The position numbers and the translations under genes are program-made. This document shows positions 9,976 through 30,264 of a stretch of 64,000 nt of DNA, piece after piece; positions within the stretch are counted from its first letter, which is position 1, and each line of letters starts with the position of its first letter. The notes beneath the pieces are model-generated. The model searched no databases. It had not been told where the DNA came from and saw only the letters and a program-made list of their open reading frames with translations. Source of the stretch: an uncultured Nonlabens sp. GTDB taxonomy: Bacteria > Bacteroidota > Bacteroidia > Flavobacteriales > Flavobacteriaceae. The stretch lies in contig CANLKV010000004.1 in NCBI GenBank assembly GCA_947491755.1, positions 62,001 to 126,000 on the forward strand. The letters run 5' to 3'.

Positions 9976-10809
9976 TTAATTTGAGTTTTCTAAAACTCGA
10001 TCAACAAAGTCAAAAAGTAATGGAAATGCTGGTTGCGCCATCAAGTGGCCATAGCCCTGCAATTCTAATAACTCAATGGATGTATTGCCTGCTACCTGCA
10101 TCATACGCTGGAAGTAGGCATTCTCTTCATACCTTCCTAACAATTCTTTGTCTCTATCCCCTGTTATAAGTAATATAGGCGGTGTATTTGCTTTTACAAA
10201 ATGTAAAGGTGCATATTCATCCACTACTGCCCGCTCTTGTGGTATACCACGTTCTTTTCTTATTTGAAAATGCGTTATGGTATGGCCACTCATGGGAATG
10301 ACTCCCGCAATCTTACCAGCATCAATGCCGTAGTCCTGCAGGCGGTTTGAATCCAGTACTGCCATCATTGCGAGGTAGCCACCAGCAGAATGTCCAGCAA
10401 TAAATATTTTCTCTGGATCGCCTCCATAATCTTCTATATTTTCAATGACCCATGCAATGGCCTCTACTGCATCGTCAATGATTGTGGTAGCAGGTACAGC
10501 TGGCGCCTGACGGTAGTCAGCACTAGCGATAATATATCCGGCACGTTTCAACCCTTCTGGAATTGTATTATCGCCACTTGTAAGTCCACCGCCGTGAAAC
10601 CATACGATGACAGGAAGACCTTGCGGACTCATTTCTACATGGCCTATATCAAACACCTTTTTTTCGAGACTATAAGCAGTGGACGGAGTGATTTGCGATT
10701 GATAAGACACATCTGTCGTCCACGAATAGCCCGTTGTTTGTGCCAAAAGCCCTGCTGGTAACAATAGAAATACCAGCAGGGCAATTGAAAAATTAAATTT
10801 CCGATTCAT
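9976..10809 (-). CDS. Secreted alpha/beta hydrolase (esterase/lipase family)
   Basis: A 277-residue protein with a Sec signal peptide ending near LLAQ (residue 24). It has the oxyanion-hole HGGG (residues 72-75), the nucleophile elbow GHSAGG (Ser 141), a likely acid in LLITGDRDKE and a C-terminal His in GYGHLM, the layout of HSL/carboxylesterase-type enzymes. As the last gene of the seven-gene glycan operon (2-base gap after the GH2 gene), it probably removes acetyl or other ester groups from the polysaccharide. Substrate inferred from context. Confidence 0.85.
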   Translation of the reverse strand: MNRKFNFSIALLVFLLLPAGLLAQTTGYSWTTDVSYQSQITPSTAYSLEKKVFDIGHVEMSPQGLPVIVWFHGGGLTSGDNTIPEGLKRAGYIIASADYRQAPAVPATTIIDDAVEAIAWVIENIEDYGGDPEKIFIAGHSAGGYLAMMAVLDSNRLQDYGIDAGKIAGVIPMSGHTITHFQIRKERGIPQERAVVDEYAPLHFVKANTPPILLITGDRDKELLGRYEENAYFQRMMQVAGNTSIELLELQGYGHLMAQPAFPLLFDFVDRVLENSN

Positions 10810-10811
10810 CG

Positions 10812-15483
<4,672 letters not shown>

Positions 15484-15492
15484 AGTGAGATA

Positions 15493-16527
15493 TTAAGTAA
15501 ATTGACTGCTTAGACCTATAACAATGGTGGATACCACCAGTACAGATAAGCCTGCTGCAAGATTATATTTTGTTTTTTTGGAGGTATTGCTCCATTCCCT
15601 AGTCACGATGCCCCACAAAGTGCTAAAGAATATGATAAATGCCATGTGTAAAGTCCAGCTGGCAAAATCTTTCTCGCCCATTTGCGTGCTGCCCATGCCA
15701 TAAAACATAAATTGACAATACCACGTGGCTCCAGCTATCATCGCAAATAAATAATTTTTACGTAAAGGGGTACTTCTATCAGTATAGTTTTTATATGTTT
15801 TGTTTTTGATATTTAAATACAGACACCACAATGCGTTAGTAACAAATCCACCAGCCAGTATCACAATAAAAACCGGACCGTTTTGCCACAGCTCTGGTGT
15901 ATTATAACTCACGGCAAGATCAGCAATGGGAGCACCAGCAACTAGACCGAAAGCAAAGCAAGAGCTCATTATACCTGCAAACAGAGCAACGATTAAGCCT
16001 TTGCTTAAATTCATCTCTCCATTATTAGCGTCATTAGAATCTTTGCGATCCTTATCGCGCAATAATCCTGCTCTTCCACAAATAGCGATACCTAACAAAC
16101 AGATACCTACACCCACCAGTACAATCTGACCAGATCGAGTGTTCAAAAGTTCATTAAACTCACCATCGTAAATGGGCGGTATTAATGTACCAAAAGCGGC
16201 AGTTAATCCTAAAGCCAGCGCCATCCCCAGGGAAATACCTAGGTAACGCATCGCCAGACCAAAAGTAAGTCCCCCTATACCCCAAAGAATTCCAAATAGG
16301 AAGGACCACCCGATGGATGAGATAGGCGCCTCTGTTAATATTGACCAGGTTTCTGGTACCGTTATCATTGAGACTAATAAAGGAGCTAGCAACCATGCAA
16401 AAAGTCCGTTAGTAAGCCAGCCACTCTCCCATGACCATTGTTTTATTTTCTTTATAGGTAGATAAAACGATCCCGCGGCAAAGCCACCAGCAGCATGTAA
16501 GCCTATTCCTAAAAATGGATTTACCAT
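15493..16527 (-). CDS. rhaT: RhaT-type L-rhamnose:proton symporter
   Basis: A 344-residue polytopic inner-membrane protein with about ten predicted transmembrane helices. The N-terminus (NPFLGIGLHAAGGFAAGSFY) and the GILWGIGGLTFGLAMRYLGISLG segment match the RhaT family of L-rhamnose/proton symporters in the drug/metabolite transporter superfamily. It lies in the minus-strand operon between the isomerase-like gene (10-base gap) and the sulfatase (9-base gap), with a rhamnosidase in the same operon. Import of rhamnose released by the GH78 enzyme is the natural role. Confidence 0.88.
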   Translation of the reverse strand: MVNPFLGIGLHAAGGFAAGSFYLPIKKIKQWSWESGWLTNGLFAWLLAPLLVSMITVPETWSILTEAPISSIGWSFLFGILWGIGGLTFGLAMRYLGISLGMALALGLTAAFGTLIPPIYDGEFNELLNTRSGQIVLVGVGICLLGIAICGRAGLLRDKDRKDSNDANNGEMNLSKGLIVALFAGIMSSCFAFGLVAGAPIADLAVSYNTPELWQNGPVFIVILAGGFVTNALWCLYLNIKNKTYKNYTDRSTPLRKNYLFAMIAGATWYCQFMFYGMGSTQMGEKDFASWTLHMAFIIFFSTLWGIVTREWSNTSKKTKYNLAAGLSVLVVSTIVIGLSSQFT

Positions 16528-16537
16528 AATTGATACA

Positions 16538-17949
16538 TTAACAAATTTGCACTATTTCGATTCCCAATAACTGTGCAGCTTTTTCCAGTGTTCCAGCATG
16601 ATGGCCTACACCTATTGCACAGTGGTGCGATGGGCCTGCTTTACTCCAATCATCTATAAACTGTCTTATCGAGATAGGAAATTTATATCTGGAGTTTGTA
16701 TTTCCTATCTGCAATGTTTCACCTGCCACGGATTCACCTTGTGCAACAACAAAAAATATTTTTCCGTTATGATTTTGTGCTACTGACAATAAAGTAACTG
16801 GTCCATTTACTACTTTCATCTGTATACTTAAACCTTTTCCAGGTTTGCCGTGATATACTGGAACTGGAACAAGGCCTACCTTACCGTCTGCTATTTTGAA
16901 ATGTGCCGGCCCGTCATGGCCCAATAAGATCTGATCTTGCTCAAAATCCATAGCATAGAACTCACTGAAAGAACCTCCACTTTCCAGCAGATCCATGATT
17001 TTCATAGCTTGTACATTCTTTACCTCATACTCGCCAGCTACAGGTATATTATTACCTGTCAACAAGGTTAATCCTGGAATTAAAGAGGTAACAATATTCT
17101 CATAGGCAGCGTCTCCTACTCCCTCAAAATAGTAGGCCAGCGAGCCTAGATGATAGGTTTCTACGATCTTGTCAAGTGCGACTGAAGTTGCTGCGGCACG
17201 TTCTAGCTCTTCCTGTTCGCAGTCTGCTGCAACAGCAAAGGCGTGATTAAATTGAGATAATTTCTTTTGTAATTCTTCATTACTAACCTCATCGCGGAAA
17301 TGTTTGAGCTGGCCAAACTCTATAATCTCAAAATGATTCCCAAAAACTGCTGATTGCTGTGTAAGATCACTGTACACATCGAGCATACCATTGTAATAAT
17401 GTCCCATGAGACCTACCCGATTGTGACGCATATGTTTAACGACTTTAATTGCAGCTAGATACTCATCCATTTGAGACCAGACATAAGGCTCTTTAAGGTA
17501 ACCAGAGACCATGTAAAAATCTATCTGAGCCCTATTGAAAACGCTAGCAATCTCTGGAGCTACACAACTCTGGCAATGTGCAAGCCACTCCCCTGTCATA
17601 CGACCACGATCTCCTATTTTATTAAAGGTAGGATAATCAATCGCCTTTACAGGTTGTAAATTGAGTACAATTATGGGCGCGTTTGTCTTTTGTGCAACTG
17701 GCAATACATTCTGGGATAAGGCATAAGTAGAGATAAATAAAACGATTACATCTACCTGCTCTTTATTAAAAGTAGCGGCAGCAGCATTTGCTTTATAACT
17801 TGTATCTACCATACCAGCATCTATAACCTCTACATCTGGCCGTTCTAGTTGTTCTTTAATTTCTAGTTGATAGCCTTTCAAACGGTCTAATAGACCATCA
17901 AACTGCGACCAGTATGTGTCAAGGCCTATACCGAATAATCCTACTTTAA

Positions 17950-17953
<4 letters not shown>
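16538..17953 (-). CDS. L-arabinose/L-fucose isomerase-family protein
   Basis: About 471 residues from the ATG at 17953 (MIKVGLFGIGLDTYW). A further upstream in-frame ATG at 18001 would lie inside the GH78 gene, and the 17953 start overlaps that gene's stop in an ATGA, so I choose it. The family is shown by VDVIVLFISTYALSQNV, LLTGNNIPVAGEYEVKN (a metal-ligand Glu region), ILLGHDGPAH and PSHHCAIGVG near the C-terminus, matching AraA-like positions. Such enzymes interconvert aldoses and ketoses in the cytoplasm. A rhamnose isomerase (RhaI) is encoded separately, so this one may serve another sugar, but no ribulokinase or AraD is nearby. Substrate unknown. Confidence 0.78.
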
Positions 17954-23456
<5,503 letters not shown>

Positions 23457-23493
23457 CTAGATGTTAATGCTAAAATAACACCCTCTACAAGGA

Positions 23494-23510
23494 GTGGTAT
23501 CCTGTGCTAT
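23494..23510 (-). promoter_or_regulatory. Candidate operator facing the minus-strand operon
   Basis: On the minus strand it reads ATAGCACAGGATACCAC, sharing the 11-base core AGYACAGGATR with sites upstream of susC and rhaEW. It lies 41-57 bases before the GH2 start. Probably bound by the GntR-family protein at 30575-31621 (inference). Confidence 0.5.
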
Positions 23511-23584
23511 AGGGGATCTACAGAGAAGTTCTGCAGAATTGTGATATTGCCGAGGTACGAAAATGTTTTAGAAAAAAGTACAGT

Positions 23585-23599
23585 ACAGTACAGGATGGT
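23585..23599 (+). promoter_or_regulatory. Candidate operator facing susC
   Basis: ACAGTACAGGATGGT is identical at 14 of 15 bases to a site upstream of rhaEW (31761-31775). It is preceded by further AGTAC repeats and partly overlaps an imperfect inverted repeat (AGGATGGT at 23592-23599 with ACCATCTT at 23608-23615). It lies 113-127 bases before the susC start. Confidence 0.55.
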
Positions 23600-23711
23600 G
23601 CTTTTTTACCATCTTGCTAATATTGGGTTAAATTATTACGGATAGGAATGATCGAAAACGATTGAGATTTCAATAACCGTATTTTTTAAACATACCACTT
23701 AAGCTTATCAT

Positions 23712-26700
23712 ATGAAACACAATGACAAAAGAACTGGTCGCTACAAATGGCGCTCTAAACTCCTAATGCTGCTAATGCTATTAGGATTTTCTGTAAATGC
23801 GCTGGCTCAAAGTATTGTAACTGGTAAAGTTACCGATGAAAATAATGAACCAATTGCGAGTGTTACCATTGCAATCGTAGGAACCAGCCAGGGAACCTTA
23901 ACAGATTTTGATGGTAATTATAGTATTGAAACTACTAGTCCGTCTGATATTCTTAGATTTTCTTATCTAGGATATAAGTCCCAGGATATTGTAGTAGGGG
24001 ACAAAAATGTTATTAATGTAACGTTGTCTCAAACTGCAGAAGGTCTAGACGAGGTTGTTGTGATAGGATATGGTTCTCGTGATCGTAAGGATTTGATTGG
24101 AGCCGTTTCTACTGTTAAAGCAGAAGGTATTGAAGAGCAACCTATCACTACATTTGAGCAAGCCCTTTCTGGACAAGTATCTGGTGTGCAATTGCGTCAA
24201 AACGGTGCACCTGGATCTGGACCTGAAGTTTTAATTAGAGGTATAGGATCTACAGGAGGGAATAATGCACCTTTATATGTAGTTGACGGTATTCCTTTGG
24301 GAAATGTAAATAGTCAACGAGATAACTTCATCCTAAGTTCTATTGATCCTGGTAGTATTGCATCGATTAGTGTTTTGAAAGATGCATCTGCAAAAGCGAT
24401 ATATGGATCACGAGCCTCAAACGGTGTAATTATTATTACCACAAAAAGAGGAAAAATTGGAAAACCAACGATCACATTTGGTACATCACTAGGTTATCAA
24501 GACATTCCTGATTTTGAACAGCCTGATGTGTTAACGGCAGAACAATTGAGACGTTTTAGAATCGATTCTTTTGAGGACAGACGTGCTTCCGTAGGAGTCC
24601 TAGGACCTGGTGAAATTGCAGAATTAGATCGTCTTATTGCATTAGGTGATTTAGGAGCGGGAACCAACTGGTTTGATGAAATCACGCGCAGCGCACCTAT
24701 GAACGAATACAATATAGGAGTGAATGGAGGATCAGAAAAAGTAAGATATAATGTATCTGCAAATTATACTGATCAGGATGGTACTCTACTCAATACGAGT
24801 TTTAAAAGGTATAGCGTGCGTGCTAACATGGATGTAGATGTTACTGATAACATCCGTTTTGGTATCAACCTTGCACCTTCACAGCTTCAGGCTACAGGTG
24901 GTCGTACCGATGCAGGTGGAGATAATTTTAACATATTTGAAGCTGTTCCATTATCGAGATGGACAGACCCATCTGCCCCCTTATTAGGCGCTGATGGTCA
25001 ATTGACTAACGTGGCCGTAGGTGATGTCATTCCATTCTATAATGTTAATCCTGTGTATCTGTTAACAGCTAGAGAGGACAACAGACGTACCAATCAATTA
25101 TTGGCAGGTACTTATGTTGAAGTTGATATTATCGAAGGGCTTACAGCAAGAACTTTTGGATCTGTTCAATATACCGACAGACGCAATACATTCTTTGAAC
25201 CTTCTGATTTCCCATTTAATGGTGCACTACAACCTAATGTTTTAGGAACAAGACAAGCGCGTGCCGGTATAGGTGAAAATGCAAGTTTAAATTACACGTG
25301 GCAAAATACCTTAACCTACACGACTACCATAGGAGAAAACCACAGGATAGACGCTCTGGCAGGTTTTAACATCGAGAAAAATAGATTCGAAAGTACGTCA
25401 ATTACTGCTGTCAACCTGATTGACGAATCTATTACCATTCCAAGCTTTGGAAACACAGATCCAGAAAATATAACCAACTTTACCGGTGGTGGAAACGCAG
25501 GTGCAAATAGCCTTGTTTCACTTATAGGAAGGGTAGATTATGCTTACAAAAATAAATATTACGTAACAGGTACTATACGTAGAGATGGCTCTTCCCGATT
25601 CGGTGCTGACACACGTTACGGTAACTTCCCGTCTATTGCAGGTGCATGGCGTGTCTCAAACGAGCCTTTCTGGGATTCTCTAAAAAATACTGTTTCAGAG
25701 TTTAAAGTAGAAGGTGGTTACGGTATAAGTGGTAGCAATGCTAACATAGGTAACTTTCAAGCACAAGGACAAATTAACGCTGGACCAGACTATGTGTTTG
25801 GTGGCGGGCTAGCGCCTGGTAGTGCAGTTTCTGCCCTACCTAACTCTTCCCTTACCTGGGAGGAAGCAAAAGAAATCAACTTTGGTGTTGATGTAGGTTT
25901 ATTCAACAACAAGGTTTTTGTAGGAGTAGATTATTATGATATAGAAACTGAAGGTTTCCTAGCTGGACTTCCATTACCTAGCACATCTGGATTTGGGAGT
26001 ATTCTGACTAACTTAGGAAGCATCGAAAATAAAGGTGTTGAAGTAGAGTTGCGCATCAACAATGTTCTAGGAGGTGATGAGTTTACATGGGATGCTAACT
26101 TCAACTTCACTACCAATAGAAGTAAGGTACTAGAACTAGCAGCAGAATCAGGATTTATTAGAACTGGTGCTATTGCAAGAAATTTCACAGAAACACGAGT
26201 AGGTGAAGAAGTAGGATTGTATCGAGGGTTTAACGTTACGGGCTTATTTACCCAGGCTGAAATCGATGATCCTAATGTACCAAAATACCCAGGGGCGGTT
26301 GAAGGATCGTTGAAATTTGAAGATGGAAATGGCGATGGTGTGCTAGGTGATGAAGAAGATTTTGTTATCATAGGTAATCCTAATCCAGACTTGATTTATG
26401 GTATGGTTCATACGTTCAAATACAAAAACTTTGATTTAAGAGCTGTATTTGCTGGTGCTATAGGTGGACAAAATTTCAACGGAACTAATCAGTTCAACGG
26501 TAATCAAGATGGAGTGTTTAATGTAGACACAAGACAATTACAAAGATGGAGACCTGGTGACGATCCTAACGCAAGAGTAATACCAGGTACAGCAAGCGCA
26601 CGTAGTAGACAAAACTTCCGTTTACCTAACTCTTTATCAGTTGACGATGCAGATTATTTATGGGTAAGAAATATAACCCTGGGTTACAGCTTCAAGGGTG

Positions 26701-26891
26701 ATATAGTAGGTAACTTCTTTAAAAATGCAAGAGTTTATACCAGCGTTCAAAATCCATTTTTGTTCACTAACTATGATTTAGGTAATCCAGAGGTAAACCG
26801 TTCAGCAGACACGGCACTCGTTCGAAATGTGAATTATGGGGCATTCCCTATTTCAAGAATCGTAACACTGGGCTTTAACGTTACATTTTAA
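23712..26891 (+). CDS. SusC/RagA-type TonB-dependent receptor of the galactose/rhamnose locus
   Basis: A 1059-residue outer-membrane protein. The signal peptide (to ~NALAQ) is followed by a carboxypeptidase-regulatory-like domain (SIVTGKVTDENNEPIASVTI to ~residue 110), a TonB plug domain (DEVVVIGYGSRDRKDLIGAV and the VDGIPLG, LKDASAKAIYGSRASNGVI motifs) and a 22-strand-type barrel. It has an EF-hand-like DGNGDGVLGDEED loop and ends in VTF. It imports oligosaccharides with the SusD protein encoded 12 bases downstream. It diverges from the glycosidase operon, and the candidate operator in the shared upstream region suggests co-induction. Confidence 0.95.
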   Translation: MKHNDKRTGRYKWRSKLLMLLMLLGFSVNALAQSIVTGKVTDENNEPIASVTIAIVGTSQGTLTDFDGNYSIETTSPSDILRFSYLGYKSQDIVVGDKNVINVTLSQTAEGLDEVVVIGYGSRDRKDLIGAVSTVKAEGIEEQPITTFEQALSGQVSGVQLRQNGAPGSGPEVLIRGIGSTGGNNAPLYVVDGIPLGNVNSQRDNFILSSIDPGSIASISVLKDASAKAIYGSRASNGVIIITTKRGKIGKPTITFGTSLGYQDIPDFEQPDVLTAEQLRRFRIDSFEDRRASVGVLGPGEIAELDRLIALGDLGAGTNWFDEITRSAPMNEYNIGVNGGSEKVRYNVSANYTDQDGTLLNTSFKRYSVRANMDVDVTDNIRFGINLAPSQLQATGGRTDAGGDNFNIFEAVPLSRWTDPSAPLLGADGQLTNVAVGDVIPFYNVNPVYLLTAREDNRRTNQLLAGTYVEVDIIEGLTARTFGSVQYTDRRNTFFEPSDFPFNGALQPNVLGTRQARAGIGENASLNYTWQNTLTYTTTIGENHRIDALAGFNIEKNRFESTSITAVNLIDESITIPSFGNTDPENITNFTGGGNAGANSLVSLIGRVDYAYKNKYYVTGTIRRDGSSRFGADTRYGNFPSIAGAWRVSNEPFWDSLKNTVSEFKVEGGYGISGSNANIGNFQAQGQINAGPDYVFGGGLAPGSAVSALPNSSLTWEEAKEINFGVDVGLFNNKVFVGVDYYDIETEGFLAGLPLPSTSGFGSILTNLGSIENKGVEVELRINNVLGGDEFTWDANFNFTTNRSKVLELAAESGFIRTGAIARNFTETRVGEEVGLYRGFNVTGLFTQAEIDDPNVPKYPGAVEGSLKFEDGNGDGVLGDEEDFVIIGNPNPDLIYGMVHTFKYKNFDLRAVFAGAIGGQNFNGTNQFNGNQDGVFNVDTRQLQRWRPGDDPNARVIPGTASARSRQNFRLPNSLSVDDADYLWVRNITLGYSFKGDIVGNFFKNARVYTSVQNPFLFTNYDLGNPEVNRSADTALVRNVNYGAFPISRIVTLGFNVTF

Positions 26892-26903
26892 AAAAAGATT
26901 GAG

Positions 26904-28370
26904 ATGAAGAATATAGCAGTAAGATTGATTATACTATCAACACTCCTAGTCGCATTCAGTGGCTGTGAGGATTTTTTGGAGGAGAATCCAGAAACATTTC
27001 GAACCCCTCAGAACTTTTTTCAGACTGAGGCACAAATAAACGAAGCCATAGCCGGTATTTACAACACCAACCGTGGATTGAATAACGGTCCACACTGGCG
27101 TTTTGGTGAAAACAGATCGGACAACACAAGTTTTCAGTTCAATCCAGCAGATCGTGGTGGAATCGACAATGAGGCTATAGACCTCTTTACTATGTTATCT
27201 GCAAACCCTAACCTAGCAGATTATTGGAATACTAGTTTTTCTGGTATTTCGAGAGCAAACTTTGCTTTAGAAAACATTGATAATGTACCTTTTGCAAATG
27301 AGGACTTGAGAGAAATACGCCGCGGCGAAATTCTTTTTCTGAGAAGTTGGTTTTATTTTAATCTCGTGCAACTATATGGAGATGTTCCTTATATCACATC
27401 TGCAGGGGATAGTCCAGAGGAGATATTATCTGAGGAGTTTTTAGACAGAGTACCTGTAGCAACTGTATATGAGAACATTCTAGCAGATGCGCAGACAGCT
27501 ATCGACCTCTTGCCTACACCAGGCAATACAGAAAGTGGCCGAGCAACACGTGGTGCTGCTCTGATGTTGAAAGCAAAGATGCACATGGCCTTACAAGAGT
27601 TTACTCAAGCCCAGACATTGCTTGAACAAATGCAAACACTAGGATATTCATTGCAATCTAACTATGCAGACATTTTTGCACCCAATAACAAGAACAATAG
27701 CGAGATGGTATTTGAAATACAATATTCATTTGCGTTAGGACAGGCTTCTAACTTTGTTTCAAGATTTGTTCCTTTCAATAGTGGAACAGACATTTTAGGA
27801 ACTAGCGGTCCTGCTGGTTCAAGAGCGGGTCAAAATCAACCTACGCAAAATATGATTTCACTTTATGATCAGGATGATGCCCGTTTTGCACACAATATCT
27901 CATTTTATAACACTGGTGCAACCATAGAACCGTGGATGAGTAAATTCAATTACGGCTTTGCAGATGATGGATTACAAGATGTTAACTTTCCTATGTTTCG
28001 TTATGCAGATGCGCTTTTAATGCTAGCTGAATGTTACCAAGAAACAGGTGGTGGCGATCCAGTTGCTTTATTATTACAGGTAAGATCTCGTTCTATGCCA
28101 GACCCTGCCTTAAGCCCTGCAGAAATAGCAGATTTAGATCAAACGATTGCAGACGAAAGACGCAGAGAGTTGCTTGCAGAAAACCACAGATGGTTCGATT
28201 TACTACGTACCGGTAAAGCTGTGGAAGTAATGACTGCTCACGGACAAGAGCAAAAGGCAGAAAAACCAACCATTCCATCAGATGCTTATACCAACATAAG
28301 AACCTTATTAGGTCTTCCTTTTGGTCAGGTACAAGAGTTTGGTTTTGTTCAAAATCCGGGCTGGGAATAA
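26904..28370 (+). CDS. SusD/RagB-family glycan-binding lipoprotein
   Basis: A 488-residue outer-membrane lipoprotein (lipobox FSGC, Cys 21). The N-terminus EDFLEENPETFRTPQNFF and the C-terminal FRYADALLMLAECYQETGG and ADERRRELLAENHRWFDLLRTGK segments are classical SusD signatures. It forms the surface lid of the SusC transporter encoded immediately upstream. Its ligand should be a fragment of the same galactose- and rhamnose-containing glycan handled by the neighbouring hydrolases; this is inferred from context. Confidence 0.94.
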   Translation: MKNIAVRLIILSTLLVAFSGCEDFLEENPETFRTPQNFFQTEAQINEAIAGIYNTNRGLNNGPHWRFGENRSDNTSFQFNPADRGGIDNEAIDLFTMLSANPNLADYWNTSFSGISRANFALENIDNVPFANEDLREIRRGEILFLRSWFYFNLVQLYGDVPYITSAGDSPEEILSEEFLDRVPVATVYENILADAQTAIDLLPTPGNTESGRATRGAALMLKAKMHMALQEFTQAQTLLEQMQTLGYSLQSNYADIFAPNNKNNSEMVFEIQYSFALGQASNFVSRFVPFNSGTDILGTSGPAGSRAGQNQPTQNMISLYDQDDARFAHNISFYNTGATIEPWMSKFNYGFADDGLQDVNFPMFRYADALLMLAECYQETGGGDPVALLLQVRSRSMPDPALSPAEIADLDQTIADERRRELLAENHRWFDLLRTGKAVEVMTAHGQEQKAEKPTIPSDAYTNIRTLLGLPFGQVQEFGFVQNPGWE

Positions 28371-28383
28371 TGCATACCAGCAA

Positions 28384-28412
28384 GATAGCAGTGATTTTAA
28401 ATCATTGCTATC
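28384..28412 (+). terminator. Intercistronic hairpin between susD and the PKD lipoprotein
   Basis: 11-base arms (28384-28394 and 28402-28412, one G-T pair) with a 7-base loop, 13 bases after the SusD stop. No T run follows, so it more likely protects or attenuates the susCD message than ends it. Confidence 0.5.
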
Positions 28413-28473
28413 AAATGAATGCAGATAAAAAATTAAGAAAGTAACCTCGATTATAGAGAAAAAATATGATGAC

Positions 28474-30264
28474 ATGAAGAATAAACTTTACACCGCATCC
28501 ATATTTACATCCTTGCTATTAATGCTTCTATTTATGGGATGTGATGACGATGATATTATGGCCAATGAACCATATACCCTGTTTACTTTTGAAGTAACTG
28601 ATCTTACAGTTACTTTTCAAAACGCATCACTAGATAGTCCTGAGAGTTTCAGTTGGGATTTTGGAGATGGACAAACCTCAACAGACCCTAACCCAATTTA
28701 CACCTATCAAGAGGCAGGTACTTATACGGTAGTTTTAACAGCTACTAACGGTTCTGGAGAAGATACTTTTGAGCGCTCTGTTACTGTAATAGAGCCCATA
28801 CCGCCACTACCTCCAGTAGTTTTTGAAACATTTGACAACTACACGGTCAATAGCTCTGTAGAAGGACAAGGTACTGCTGGCGATGGATGGAGCGGACCAT
28901 GGGTGAAATTAACGGGAGAAGATGTTAATGTTGTGTCAGGAGGTATAATCAATAATGAGATTTCAGCGGTTACTACTGGAAACTCCTTAATGCTAGATGC
29001 TACCGGAACTAACACAAGATACAAGCGCAACTTTGAAACACCTTATGCAGATAATGGTAATACCTACTGGTTTGCTTTCCAGGCAGAGTTTACTAACGCA
29101 GATCAAGACGGTGGTGAGGTACAAGTAATGCTAGTTGACAACGCAGCAGAATCCTTTGGTGCAGGTGGCGGAAACGGACAATTCTTAGGTATTGGTAAAA
29201 CCATAAACCCTGATGGTCTAGGTGTTATGACTTTTGGACCTTTCAATAATGTAGAAGCAACCACAGCTACCGCAGACGGACCTTTATGGCTCGTTGCAAA
29301 AATCGAAACCAACGGTACTGCAGATGCAGATGTTGTAAGATTGTTCGTAAACCCAGCCCCAGGTGTAGAGCCTGTGAATGGAACAGAGGTAGTTACCTTT
29401 AACGCTCCAGAACTTAGCGGTGGCTGGCAAGGGATAGGTTTCAAATATTCTGGTGGTAATGCTTCTATGGTACAAATAGATGATATCTATCTAGGAAACT
29501 CATTTGAAGATGTAACACCTACTAACTATGTAGATCTTCCACCACCTATTACAGAAACTTTTGATAGCTACACTGTTGATGCAACTGTAGAGGGTCAAGG
29601 CGCAGCTGGCAACGGCTGGGCAGGACCATGGACAAAACTCTCTGGTGGTGCGGTAAATGTCGTATCTGGAGGTGTAGATAATAACACTATTTCTGTACAA
29701 ACTACTGGTAAATCTTTACTACTAGATGCAAGTGCTGGATCCACGCGATACAAAAGACTATTATCAAACCCAATAAGTGATGATGGCCGCACCTACTGGT
29801 TTGCTTTCCAAGCAGAATTTAATAATGCAGATCAAGACGGTGGCGAACTAGTAGTAATGCTGGTAGATAATGACTCTGAATCCTTTGGCGGTGGTGGTCC
29901 AAATGGTCAATTCTTAGGAATTGGTAAAACTGATTCTAGTACTGCCCCACTAGGTATTTTGACTTTTGGCCCATTCTCAAGAACAAATTCTACCGATGTT
30001 TCTGTCGCAGATGGTCCATTGTGGTTAGTGGTTAAGATAGAGACTAATGGAACCGGCGAAGATGACCTTGTTAGAGTATTTGCAAACCCAACCCCAGGTA
30101 CCACGCCTGTAAATGGTACAGAAGCAGTCTCGTTCCTGGCGCCAGAGTTAGATGGTGGTTGGCAAGGCGTAGGTTTCAAATTTTCTGGTGGTACTACTAC
30201 CGCAAAAATTGATGATATATACCTAGGATTAAGCTACGATTCCGTAACGCCTGAAAATTATTAA
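28474..30264 (+). CDS. PKD-domain lipoprotein with two tandem ~235-residue repeats (candidate surface glycan-binding protein)
   Basis: A 596-residue lipoprotein (lipobox FMGC, Cys 23). Residues ~33-110 form a PKD domain (SWDFGDGQTSTDPNPIYTY, followed by GTYTVVLTATNGSG). Then come two copies of the same unit, about residues 115-350 and 358-596, each beginning ETFD-YTV, continuing VEGQGxAGxGWxGPW and TYWFAFQAEF, and ending KIDDIYLG or QIDDIYLG. The units look like beta-sandwich, LamG/concanavalin-like carbohydrate-binding modules. In position it replaces SusE/SusF, the surface glycan-binding proteins that follow susD in many loci. A catalytic role is not evident. Binding of galactan or rhamnogalactan is inferred. 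Confidence 0.8.
   Translation: MKNKLYTASIFTSLLLMLLFMGCDDDDIMANEPYTLFTFEVTDLTVTFQNASLDSPESFSWDFGDGQTSTDPNPIYTYQEAGTYTVVLTATNGSGEDTFERSVTVIEPIPPLPPVVFETFDNYTVNSSVEGQGTAGDGWSGPWVKLTGEDVNVVSGGIINNEISAVTTGNSLMLDATGTNTRYKRNFETPYADNGNTYWFAFQAEFTNADQDGGEVQVMLVDNAAESFGAGGGNGQFLGIGKTINPDGLGVMTFGPFNNVEATTATADGPLWLVAKIETNGTADADVVRLFVNPAPGVEPVNGTEVVTFNAPELSGGWQGIGFKYSGGNASMVQIDDIYLGNSFEDVTPTNYVDLPPPITETFDSYTVDATVEGQGAAGNGWAGPWTKLSGGAVNVVSGGVDNNTISVQTTGKSLLLDASAGSTRYKRLLSNPISDDGRTYWFAFQAEFNNADQDGGELVVMLVDNDSESFGGGGPNGQFLGIGKTDSSTAPLGILTFGPFSRTNSTDVSVADGPLWLVVKIETNGTGEDDLVRVFANPTPGTTPVNGTEAVSFLAPELDGGWQGVGFKFSGGTTTAKIDDIYLGLSYDSVTPENY
28822..29525 (+). repeat. First copy of the internal ~235-residue repeat
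   Basis: Coding repeat in the PKD lipoprotein. It aligns along its length with 29550-30261 at protein level, while the DNA has diverged at many synonymous positions, so the duplication is not recent. Confidence 0.85.
29550..30261 (+). repeat. Second copy of the internal ~235-residue repeat
   Basis: Partner of 28822-29525. It runs to the last codons of the gene. Both share NADQDGGE, GNGQFLGIGKT or PNGQFLGIGKT, DGPLWLV and GGWQG motifs. Confidence 0.85.

Noticed and set aside
25934-26371. Long antisense reading frame inside susC (145 codons)
   Set aside because: Low-complexity Ser/Pro/Asn-rich translation mirrors the coding strand; no family, no promoter. A shadow of susC.
28822-30261. Repeated DNA considered as CRISPR or mobile element
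   Set aside because: It is an in-frame protein-domain duplication with diverged DNA; no short regular spacers, no transposase.
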